The notes: generated by a model from the letters alone, not told the origin. A DNA stretch of 7,988 bases from Candidatus Bathyarchaeota archaeon (GCA_029259285.1 JAPDJB010000005.1:1-7988); one strand, 5' to 3'. Shown: positions 1 through 5,869, counted from the stretch's first letter. A program made the numbers and translations.

Positions 1-4
1 GTTA

Positions 5-22
5 ATTCGGCGATCGCCGAAT
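5..22. repeat. Perfect 18-bp palindrome upstream of the mevalonate operon
   Basis: The bases ATTCGGCGATCGCCGAAT read identically on both strands, with no spacer. The element ends about 23 bp before the TATA-like box of the downstream operon, where an archaeal dimeric activator or repressor could bind. Because there is no loop, it suits a protein-binding site better than a hairpin terminator, but it could also belong to the end of an upstream gene that the window does not show. The palindrome itself is directly visible; its function is inference. Confidence 0.5.
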
Positions 23-45
23 GACTAATCGATGCTCAACGAAAA

Positions 46-55
46 CTTATAAATA
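46..55 (+). promoter_or_regulatory. TATA-like promoter of the HMG-CoA synthase operon
   Basis: CTTATAAATA is a good archaeal TATA-box match, with an A-rich BRE-like stretch (GAAAA) directly before it. Placing transcription start about 25 nt downstream gives a start near 76-80 and a leader of roughly 10-17 nt before the first codon. That fits the lack of a clear Shine-Dalgarno sequence there. Confidence 0.6.
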
Positions 56-92
56 GTATAGGATATGAATCCATCAATCATCGCCACTGGTG

Positions 93-1139
93 ATGGTTTT
101 GAAGACAAGCCGTCCCGTCGGCATAATAGGCTATGGGGCCTATATCCCCATGAATAGGCTCAAGACCTCTGAGATCAGCAGGGTCTGGGGTGGATGCGCT
201 GAACCCATAGAGGAGAAGGCCGTAGCCTCCATCGATGAGGATGCGGTAACCATCGCCGTGGAATGCGCCCGATACGCCATCAAACGGGCCAAGATCGATC
301 CAATGGAGATCGGAGCCATCTACGTCGGAACCGAGTCCAAGCCCTATGCCGTAAAGCCCTGCGGAACCATCGTCGCTGAGGCGATAGGGGCGACGCCCCA
401 CGTGACGGCCGCCGACTATGAGTTCGCCTGTAAAGCCGGAACGGAGGCCTTCCAGGCCTGTATAGGATTGGTGTCCAGCGGCATGGTGAAGTATGCCATG
501 GCAATAGGGGCCGACACGGCTCAGGGGCGGCCCGCCGATCCATTGGAGTATACCGTAGCCTGCGGCGGGGCAGCCTTCATCTTCACCCTAAAATCCGAGA
601 GGACTCTAGCCTACCTCGAAGGCTCCTACTCCTACGTCACCGACACCCCAGACTTCTGGAGGAGGGGTCTTGAGATGTATCCGAGGCATGGGAACAGGTT
701 CACGGGTGAGCCGGCATATTTCAGGCATATCATCGGGGCCGCCAAGGGCTTGATGGCTGAGCTGGGCTATGGCCCCGAGGACTTCAAGTATGCCGTCTTC
801 CACCAGCCTAATGTGAAGTTTCCAGTTAAGGTGGCTAAGAGGCTTGGCTTCAGCATAGATGCCATAAAGCCTGGTCTCATCGTCCCCTACGTCGGCAACA
901 CCTATGCAGGCTCCACGCCCATCGGCTTGGCTGCCACCCTCGATGTGGCTGAGCCTGGGGATCGCATACTGGTCGTCTCCTACGGCTCTGGGGCTGGGAG
1001 CGACGCCTTCAGCTTCGTCGTCCAAGACGCCATAATGGAGGGTAGACCAAGAGACCTACCCGTCTCAGCCTTCATAGCTAGGAGGAGATACATAGACTAC
1101 AGCCTATACTCCAAGATGAGGGGAAAGATCCACCTATGA
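93..1139 (+). CDS. Hydroxymethylglutaryl-CoA synthase, archaeal type
   Basis: This enzyme condenses acetyl-CoA with acetoacetyl-CoA to HMG-CoA, the committed precursor of mevalonate and archaeal isoprenoid lipids; it is cytosolic. It has the usual archaeal length (348 aa). The three family catalytic residues are visible: Glu81 in GTESKP, the nucleophile Cys113 in EFACKAGTE, and His237 in FHQPN. Other family blocks are GADTAQG, the TDTPDFWRR to RFTGEPAYF loop, VGNTYAGS and the C-terminal SYGSGAGSDAF. I chose ATG at 93; a GTG at 90 would add one residue, and no Shine-Dalgarno decides between them. The stop codon overlaps the next gene's ATG by 4 nt (ATGA), so the two are probably translationally coupled. 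In characterised archaea this protein sits in a complex with thiolase and DUF35. The Gly that I recall after HQPN in other archaea is Val here, but the active site otherwise looks complete. Confidence 0.95.
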   Translation: MVLKTSRPVGIIGYGAYIPMNRLKTSEISRVWGGCAEPIEEKAVASIDEDAVTIAVECARYAIKRAKIDPMEIGAIYVGTESKPYAVKPCGTIVAEAIGATPHVTAADYEFACKAGTEAFQACIGLVSSGMVKYAMAIGADTAQGRPADPLEYTVACGGAAFIFTLKSERTLAYLEGSYSYVTDTPDFWRRGLEMYPRHGNRFTGEPAYFRHIIGAAKGLMAELGYGPEDFKYAVFHQPNVKFPVKVAKRLGFSIDAIKPGLIVPYVGNTYAGSTPIGLAATLDVAEPGDRILVVSYGSGAGSDAFSFVVQDAIMEGRPRDLPVSAFIARRRYIDYSLYSKMRGKIHL

Positions 1140-2269
1140 GACCCGTATATATAGCTGGGGTTGCCCTCACCCCAATAGGTGAACACTGGGAGTTATCGCT
1201 GAGAGACCTAGCCTGCGAGGCAGCCCTAAAGGCCTTAGAGAAGGCTGAGGTGGAGCGCATAGATGCATTATACGTCTCGAATATGGGGGCCGCGCCGCTT
1301 CAGAGTCAATTACACCTGGGAGCCTTAATGGCTGACGCCCTCGGGCTATATGGCCTCCCAGCCATGAGGGTTGAGGCAGCCCAGGCCAGCGGAGGAGTCG
1401 CCGTTCATGAAGCCCATCTCGCCGTCGCTTCAGGCCTCTACGACAGCGTCCTCGTCATAGGCGTTGAGAAGATGAGTGACGCCCTGCCACAGGAGGTTCG
1501 CTCAGCCCTGGCGATGGCCGAAGATCAGGAGTACACAGCCTACACCGGCGTCACAGATGTAGGCCTATGCGCCCTACTTCATAGGCTCTACATGGAGCGC
1601 TATGAGGCTGAGCCCGAGGAGGTCGCAGCCCTCGCAGCCATAAGTCATGAACACGCCGTGGGCTGCCCCCATGCCCAGTATCCCTTCAGGGTCAGCGTTG
1701 AGAGGATCCTCTCCTCCCCGATGGAGGCAGACCCGATACACATGCTTGAATGCTCCGGTATAGGCGATGGAGCGGCGGCCCTCGTCCTAACCGCAGACCG
1801 TGGCGATGTGGAGATAGCAGCCTCAACGGTCGCCGTGGATCACTTCTTCCTAACCGAGAGAAGCGACCCCCTAACCTTAGAAGCTGTGGGAACCGCATCC
1901 AAGAGAGCTTATGAGAGGGCTGGCATCTCTCCACGGGACATAGACCTCGTGGAGCTCCACGACTCGACGACGATCATAGGTATCCTCAGCCTAGAGGAGT
2001 TAGGCTTCGTCGAGAAGGGATTTGGAGCCCGCTATGTATCTGAGGGAAATGTCCGGAGAGATGGAGAGCTTCCCGTCAACACCTTCGGCGGCTTAAAGGC
2101 GAGGGGCAACCCCGTGGGGGCGACGGGCATATATCAGGTTGCGGAGATAGCACTCCAGCTCTTGGGGGAAGCGGGTCGATGCCAGGTGGAGGATGCGGAG
2201 GTGGGCCTAGCCGAGAACCTCGGCGGAGTCGCCTCCACCGCCACAATTACGATTCTACGGAGGCATTAG
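1136..2269 (+). CDS. Archaeal thiolase-like protein with altered active site (Cys to Gln, His to Asn)
   Basis: This is a 377-aa protein of the archaeal/SCP2-like thiolase family, in the position normally held by the acetoacetyl-CoA thiolase that feeds HMG-CoA synthase. The fold blocks are clear: residues 77-87 match the nucleophile loop, 109-113 read GVEKM, 273-279 cover the HD motif, and 317-330 match the GGLKAKGHPVGATG block. The expected EAACASG reads EAAQASG, so the acyl-accepting Cys is Gln83 (codon CAG). The GHP motif reads GNP, so its His is Asn325. His275 of the HD motif is retained. The C-terminal glycine loop also differs (NLGGVAS). The frame is intact, the length is normal, and the gene is coupled to its neighbours (4-nt overlap upstream, 1 nt downstream), so it does not look like a decayed pseudogene. 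Normal ping-pong thiolase chemistry should be impossible without the Cys. It may be a structural partner, a decarboxylase-like enzyme, or something else. Confidence 0.85.
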   Translation: MRPVYIAGVALTPIGEHWELSLRDLACEAALKALEKAEVERIDALYVSNMGAAPLQSQLHLGALMADALGLYGLPAMRVEAAQASGGVAVHEAHLAVASGLYDSVLVIGVEKMSDALPQEVRSALAMAEDQEYTAYTGVTDVGLCALLHRLYMERYEAEPEEVAALAAISHEHAVGCPHAQYPFRVSVERILSSPMEADPIHMLECSGIGDGAAALVLTADRGDVEIAASTVAVDHFFLTERSDPLTLEAVGTASKRAYERAGISPRDIDLVELHDSTTIIGILSLEELGFVEKGFGARYVSEGNVRRDGELPVNTFGGLKARGNPVGATGIYQVAEIALQLLGEAGRCQVEDAEVGLAENLGGVASTATITILRRH

Positions 2270-2270
2270 G

Positions 2271-2672
2271 ATGAGTGTTCCAAGGTATTGGAGGGAGATC
2301 AAATATCGCTATAGGCTGATAGGGGAGCTCTGCACCGAATGCGGCGCCATAATCTTCCCTAGGAGAAGTCTCTGTCCACACTGCGGCTGTAGGGAGTTGG
2401 AGGAGTGTAAATTAAGCGAGACTGGGACGGTGCTATCCTGGACTGTTATACAGCATCCCCCTAAGGGGTATGAGAAGTATGCCCCCTACGTCGTCGCTCT
2501 CATAAAGCTGGATGACGGCGCCCAGATTCTCTCCCAGGTCGTCGATGTGGAGCCTGAGGAGATGAGGGTTGGCCTCCGAGTTGAGGCCACCTTCAGGAGG
2601 GTCAGGGAGGACGGCTCCTCGGGTATCATCGAATACGGATATAAATTTAGGCCAATCATCGAGGAGCCTTAG
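2271..2672 (+). CDS. DUF35 zinc-ribbon/OB-fold protein, thiolase/HMG-CoA synthase partner
   Basis: This 133-aa protein has an N-terminal rubredoxin-like zinc ribbon followed by an OB fold. Zinc ligands are probably Cys21 and Cys24 (CTEC) with Cys35 and Cys38 (CPHC); Cys40 is extra. The OB-fold part runs from about residue 45 to 115 and includes the family-typical GTVLSWTVIQHPPKGYE region and PYVVALIKLDDG. In the known methanogen complex the DUF35 subunit holds thiolase and HMG-CoA synthase together and helps form a shared CoA site, so acetoacetyl-CoA is passed on directly. The gene starts 1 nt after the thiolase stop, with a strong Shine-Dalgarno GGAGG at 2259-2263, 7 nt before the ATG. It closes the operon. 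The family assignment is secure; the complex role comes from homologues. Confidence 0.9.
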   Translation: MSVPRYWREIKYRYRLIGELCTECGAIIFPRRSLCPHCGCRELEECKLSETGTVLSWTVIQHPPKGYEKYAPYVVALIKLDDGAQILSQVVDVEPEEMRVGLRVEATFRRVREDGSSGIIEYGYKFRPIIEEP

Positions 2673-2692
2673 GGAGGAGTTCCTTATTCATC

Positions 2693-2700
2693 TTTATATG
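2693..2700 (+). promoter_or_regulatory. TATA-like promoter of glycyl-tRNA synthetase
   Basis: TTTATATG lies about 30 nt before the glyS ATG in the 57-nt gap after the DUF35 gene. The predicted transcription start near 2721 would leave fewer than 10 nt of leader, in line with the absence of a Shine-Dalgarno sequence and a nearly leaderless message. Confidence 0.5.
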
Positions 2701-2729
2701 GATCAACATCAATTCGATTAGGGCTGGAT

Positions 2730-4250
2730 ATGGAGGGGAGGGAACTCCACGAGGCTATTATGGAACTCGCCAGGAGGAGAGGCTTCTTCTGGCCCTCCTT
2801 TGAGATGTATGGCGGCCTCAGAGGCTTCTACACCTATGGAAACCTGGGGACGAAGCTGAAGAGAAACATCGAGAAGGCTTGGAGACGCTTCTTCGTCGAT
2901 CCCCACGGCTTCCTCGAGCTGGATACGCCTGTTCTCAATCCCCTGAGGGTTTTCAAGGCCTCTGGGCATCTGGAGCATTTCAAGGATGTTATGGTGGAAT
3001 GCTTCAAATGCCATAGGGTCTTCAGGGCTGACCACCTCATAGAGGAGGAGGCGGGCCTCGAATATGTGGAGGCGATGGGCGAAGAGGCCATAAAGAGGCT
3101 GCTACGGGAGAAGGGGATTAGATGCCCCGAGTGCGGCGGAGACCTAGGCGAGCCACAGGAATTCCTCACCATGTTCCAAACCCAGATTGGCCCCATGGGT
3201 GGAGAGCCAGGCTTCGCCAGGCCTGAGGCCGCTCAGGGGATGTTCCTCAACTTCAAGCTCGGCTTCCACCACGCCAGAGAGCGACTTCCCTTCGCCCTCG
3301 CTCAGATCGGGAAGGTCATGAGAAATGAGATCTCGCCTCGAAGGGGGCTGCTGAGGCTTAGGGAGTTCACCATCATGGAGCTGGAGCTTTTCTTCGACCC
3401 CCAGGAGGGTCAATGCCCCTGGTTTAAGGAAGTCTCAGATGAATCCGTCAAGCTCATAACGGAGGAGATGGAGGCTGAGGGCTTCAAGGAGCCGCTGGAG
3501 GTTACGTTGGGGGAGGCGGTGGAGAGGGGCTACATAAAAACCGAGTGGCAGGCCTACTTCATGGGGGTATCAAAGAGGTTCATCACATATCTTGGCGTAC
3601 CCCCTGAACGGCAGCGCTTCAGGGCGCATCTGCCGGAGGAGAGGTCGCACTATTCGACTCAGACCTATGATCACGAGGTCTACCTTGAGAGCTGGGGGTG
3701 GATCGAGGTTGCTGGACACGCCTATAGAACCGACTACGATCTCAAAGCCCATCAGAAGGCCTCTGGAGTAGACCTCACGGTTCGTAGGGCCGATGGATCG
3801 AGGTTTCTACCCCATGTCGTTGAGCCGAGCTTCGGCCTGGATAGACTCGTCTACGTAGCCCTCGAGGTGGCGTATCGTAAGAGGGATGGGAGAACAGTCC
3901 TAGCCCTACCTAGGTGGATCGCCCCCATACAGGCTGCTGTGATGCCCCTCGTCGCGAGGGATGGCCTACCCGAGAGGGCGAGGGAGATATGGAGCCAGCT
4001 GAAGGATGCGGGATTGACCGTCGAGTATGAGGAGAAGGGGTCGATTGGAAAGCGGTATGCTCGTCAAGACGAGATCGGGACACCCATCGCCGTAACGGTT
4101 GACTATCAAACCCTTGAGGATGACACCGTAACACTTAGGGATAGGGACAGCTGGAGGCAGGTGAGACAGGAGGCCTCAAGGCTTCCGGAGCTGTTAAGGA
4201 GCTACATAAACGGCGAGAGAGAGTTCGACGAACTCGGGAGGCCCCTCTAG
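2730..4250 (+). CDS. glyS: Glycyl-tRNA synthetase, alpha2 class II type
   Basis: This cytosolic enzyme charges tRNA-Gly with glycine for translation. The 506-aa sequence begins with the family N terminus (ELARRRGFFWPSFEMYGGLRGFYTYG). Motif 1 is near residues 62-70. A zinc-binding insertion has CFKC (Cys91, Cys94) and CPEC (Cys132, Cys135). Motif 2 is VMRNEISPRRG...LREF (197-213), with the family block MFQTQIGP (148-155) before it. Motif 3 is EPSFGLDRL (365-373). The anticodon-binding domain covers about 388-490, including GKRYARQDEIGTP. Two oddities: it is shorter than many archaeal homologues (roughly 570 aa as I recall), and the conserved RPETAQG block reads RPEAAQG (Ala167). The specificity Glu166 is kept, so it should be active. 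Its stop overlaps that of the convergent CooT-like gene. Confidence 0.95.
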   Translation: MEGRELHEAIMELARRRGFFWPSFEMYGGLRGFYTYGNLGTKLKRNIEKAWRRFFVDPHGFLELDTPVLNPLRVFKASGHLEHFKDVMVECFKCHRVFRADHLIEEEAGLEYVEAMGEEAIKRLLREKGIRCPECGGDLGEPQEFLTMFQTQIGPMGGEPGFARPEAAQGMFLNFKLGFHHARERLPFALAQIGKVMRNEISPRRGLLRLREFTIMELELFFDPQEGQCPWFKEVSDESVKLITEEMEAEGFKEPLEVTLGEAVERGYIKTEWQAYFMGVSKRFITYLGVPPERQRFRAHLPEERSHYSTQTYDHEVYLESWGWIEVAGHAYRTDYDLKAHQKASGVDLTVRRADGSRFLPHVVEPSFGLDRLVYVALEVAYRKRDGRTVLALPRWIAPIQAAVMPLVARDGLPERAREIWSQLKDAGLTVEYEEKGSIGKRYARQDEIGTPIAVTVDYQTLEDDTVTLRDRDSWRQVRQEASRLPELLRSYINGEREFDELGRPL

Positions 4251-4426
4251 GTCTTCCCAAGTAGAAGTCTGACAGCTGAGACGTCGACCTCCAGGATTTT
4301 AGCCCCCTCCACAATCCTGGTCTCGCCGAGGACATCTCTTAGGATCACCTTACCACCTTCCTCCCTGGCGTAGATGACATCTCTCATGATCTCCTCATCC
4401 CCTAGAAAGACCTTAAACTCGCACAT
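4247..4426 (-). CDS. CooT-like small nickel-binding protein
   Basis: This 59-aa protein starts MCEFKVFLGDEE and contains VILRDVLGETRIVEG, both typical of the CooT family, whose founder helps insert nickel into carbon monoxide dehydrogenase. In that family the cysteine right after the initiator Met takes part in nickel binding. I therefore prefer the ATG at 4426, which puts Cys at position 2 and has a GGTG 6 nt upstream. An in-frame ATG at 4438 with GGGAG upstream would give a 63-aa product with the Cys at position 6. The gene is convergent with glyS, sharing a CTAG for both stops, and divergent from the DPS-like ferritin gene. No carbon monoxide dehydrogenase gene is in the window, so its nickel client here is unknown. 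Confidence 0.75.
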   Translation of the reverse strand: MCEFKVFLGDEEIMRDVIYAREEGGKVILRDVLGETRIVEGAKILEVDVSAVRLLLGKT

Positions 4427-4468
4427 CTCGGACACCATTTTACACTCCCTAAAGGCTTGATTAGAGTC

Positions 4469-4482
4469 TTCCCCTTAGGGAA
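4469..4482. repeat. Short inverted repeat in the CooT/ferritin divergent region
   Basis: TTCCC, a 4-nt spacer and GGGAA form an inverted repeat between the shared TATA element and the CooT-like gene, a few bases from the predicted CooT transcription start (about 4464). A related CCCTAAAGG lies at 4447-4455. It could be an operator for a metal- or redox-responsive repressor, but 5-nt arms are short enough to arise by chance. Confidence 0.25.
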
Positions 4483-4485
4483 CTC

Positions 4486-4493
4486 TTTTAAAA
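4486..4493. promoter_or_regulatory. Self-complementary TATA element, possible bidirectional promoter
   Basis: TTTTAAAA reads the same on both strands and is the best TATA-like element between the divergent CooT-like and DPS-like genes. On the + strand it predicts transcription from about 4515, 8 nt before the ferritin ATG. On the - strand it predicts transcription from about 4464, leaving a 26- to 38-nt leader for the CooT-like gene, which has a Shine-Dalgarno-like sequence. Whether it works both ways is inference. Confidence 0.4.
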
Positions 4494-4522
4494 CATGGGG
4501 AGAAGATATCTAGGGTTCTTCT

Positions 4523-5008
4523 ATGGGTAGAAAGGGTCGGGAAATAGTGAAGGTTGACGTGGGGGAGCTGATAGAGCTTCTGAAGAAGGCCTATGCGGAT
4601 GAGTGGATCGCCTACTATGCCTATAAGTGGATCGCGAAGATGGTTCATGGCCCTGGTTCCCCCCATATCGCCGAGCTAGCTGAGAAGATCGCGGAGGAAG
4701 AGGAGGAGCATGCTAATGAGCTTGCTGAGAGGATCCTAGAGCTTGGTGGGGATCTCCCCTATGGAATTGAGAAGCTCTATGAGATCGCGAACTGTAAGAC
4801 GGTGAAATACCCCGAAGATCTAAACGACCTTAAGGGGATATTAGAGGCCCTAGCGGAAGCTGAGGCCTGCGCCATTGAGGTATATAACAAGATATTGAAT
4901 TGGTTAAGCCCCTGCTATGAGAAGGATGTCAAGACCTTCCACCTCATAGAGCACATCCTCTCCGAGGAGATAGCCCACGAGGAAGCCTTCGAAAACCTCA
5001 TGGAGTAA
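4523..5008 (+). CDS. DPS-like ferritin (DPSL, thioferritin-type)
   Basis: This 161-aa four-helix-bundle protein of the ferritin superfamily probably oxidises Fe(II) with H2O2 and stores iron in a dodecameric shell, protecting the cell from Fenton chemistry. Diiron ligands are probably Glu27 (ADEW), Glu60 with His63 in EEEEEHANE (ExxH), Glu114/Glu119 in AEACAIEVYN, and Glu149 with His152 in EEIAHEEAFE. Cys91 and Cys116 are 25 residues apart, which agrees with the redox-active Cys pair I recall for Sulfolobus DPSL (Cys101/Cys126). A third Cys (131) is outside that pattern. The likely alternative is another bacterioferritin-like or rubrerythrin-like diiron protein. The message is probably near-leaderless from the shared TATA element. 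Downstream it converges on the ZIP gene. Its role fits with the oxygen-defence genes 1 kb away. Confidence 0.75.
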   Translation: MGRKGREIVKVDVGELIELLKKAYADEWIAYYAYKWIAKMVHGPGSPHIAELAEKIAEEEEEHANELAERILELGGDLPYGIEKLYEIANCKTVKYPEDLNDLKGILEALAEAEACAIEVYNKILNWLSPCYEKDVKTFHLIEHILSEEIAHEEAFENLME

Positions 5009-5018
5009 CATCCATCCA

Positions 5019-5023
5019 TTTTT
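5019..5023 (+). terminator. Possible T-tract terminator of the ferritin gene
   Basis: Five consecutive T residues begin 11 nt after the ferritin stop codon, in the 48-nt convergent gap before the ZIP gene. Archaeal RNA polymerase commonly ends at such T tracts without a hairpin. The tract is short, so the call is weak. Confidence 0.3.
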
Positions 5024-5056
5024 AAATCTATGAGAGTTCCACGGATAGGTGAGCCC

Positions 5057-5797
5057 CTATTTTAGGAGATTATCTAAAACCATCATGAGGGTGAAGCCTA
5101 TTATAAGGCCGAAGGTGGCTTTACGCCCGAAGCCTTTCTCATGGCTTTCAGGAACCATCTCATCGACAACTATGAAGAGCATGGCTCCAGCGGCGAAAGT
5201 CAAACCCCAGGGAAGGAGAGCATGAGCTAGGGAGACGATGAAGAAGCCTAGAAGGGCTCCGAGGGGCTCCACGAGACCTGTGAGGGTCGCATAGCCTACC
5301 GCCCTCCACCGACTATATCTTTCCCTTATGAGGGGTAGCGCCACGGCTAGGCCTTCAGGGGCGTTTTGTAGACCTATAGCTGTGGCAACCACCAATCCAG
5401 TCGCCACATCTCCCATGCCAAAGCTGACGCCCACGGCCACCCCCTCAGGGAAGTTGTGTAGTGTCATGGCTATGATGAAGAGCCAGACCTTTGCCAGCTT
5501 TGAAGGAGGCCCTTCAGGGCCGGCCACGGGGTGGAGATGGGGGATCATCCTATCAAGGATGTGGAGGACGGCTGTACCTAGGAGTAGTCCCAAGGCCGCT
5601 GTTATGGGGTTGCTGATCTCCATGGCGGGAACTAGGAGGCTGAAGGCAGTGGCGGCTAGCATAACTCCCGCCGAGAAGCCCAGGAGGAGATCCATGATCT
5701 CCTCGGAGAACTCGCCGAGGAGGGCTGGGAGGGCTCCAAGGCCGGTGCTGAGGCCAGCCATCAAGCTGGCGGTTAACACTATCATTATTGGATACAT
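5057..5797 (-). CDS. ZIP family divalent metal transporter
   Basis: This is a 246-aa inner (cytoplasmic) membrane protein with about eight hydrophobic segments, probably importing Zn(II), Fe(II) or Mn(II). Family metal-site motifs are visible: HNFPEG (114-119, TM4) and QNAPEG (144-149, TM5), with Glu177-Pro178 in the next helix and DEMVPESH (212-219) near the penultimate helix. A His-containing loop HLHP (87-90) precedes TM4. The N terminus is short and hydrophobic. The layout resembles the GufA-like subfamily. The TM5 motif has Ala where Ile is more common. The start at 5797 has a GAGGTAAGG stretch upstream that could serve as a ribosome site. The gene lies 72 nt downstream of desulfoferrodoxin, with its own TATA-like element, and converges on the DPS-like ferritin. 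Iron supply for the neighbouring iron proteins is plausible, but the substrate cannot be read from sequence. Confidence 0.9.
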   Translation of the reverse strand: MYPIMIVLTASLMAGLSTGLGALPALLGEFSEEIMDLLLGFSAGVMLAATAFSLLVPAMEISNPITAALGLLLGTAVLHILDRMIPHLHPVAGPEGPPSKLAKVWLFIIAMTLHNFPEGVAVGVSFGMGDVATGLVVATAIGLQNAPEGLAVALPLIRERYSRWRAVGYATLTGLVEPLGALLGFFIVSLAHALLPWGLTFAAGAMLFIVVDEMVPESHEKGFGRKATFGLIIGFTLMMVLDNLLK

Positions 5798-5850
5798 TAC
5801 CTATTACCTTACCTCTTGGAGCTGTTTCAAAAGGGGGAATGGATGGAGAA

Positions 5851-5860
5851 TTAAATAAAG
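5851..5860 (-). promoter_or_regulatory. TATA-like promoter of the ZIP gene
   Basis: On the - strand this reads CTTTATTTAA, ending the A/T-rich stretch just after the desulfoferrodoxin stop. It predicts transcription from about 5828, giving a leader near 30 nt that contains the GAGGTAAGG ribosome-site candidate. The ZIP gene may therefore be expressed separately from the oxygen-defence genes, although read-through is also possible. Confidence 0.45.
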
Positions 5861-5869
5861 AGTTATGGA

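Noticed and set aside
1..45. Hairpin terminator of an upstream gene
   Set aside because: The palindrome at 5-22 has no loop and no T tract follows it. A regulatory site is the better reading, although an upstream gene end cannot be excluded.
606..1025. 139-codon open frame on the - strand
   Set aside because: It is fully antisense to HMG-CoA synthase, whose catalytic motifs cover the same bases. No ribosome site or domain supports it.
1136..2269. Reading the thiolase-like gene as a pseudogene or sequencing error
   Set aside because: The frame is uninterrupted, the length is normal, and both ends are tightly coupled to neighbours. Changing a Cys codon to CAG needs three base changes, so a simple base-call error is unlikely.
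2673..2729. Riboswitch or T-box-like leader before glyS
   Set aside because: The gap is only 57 nt, the predicted leader is under 10 nt, and no structured element is visible.
2718..3413. Several - strand open frames opposite glycyl-tRNA synthetase
   Set aside because: All are shadows of the glyS coding frame, with no recognisable protein family.
5328..5858. Long 176-codon open frame on the + strand
   Set aside because: It lies antisense to the ZIP gene, whose motifs and membrane pattern are clear. The product is rich in Pro, Arg and Ser, with no recognisable domain, as expected of a shadow frame in codon-biased DNA.
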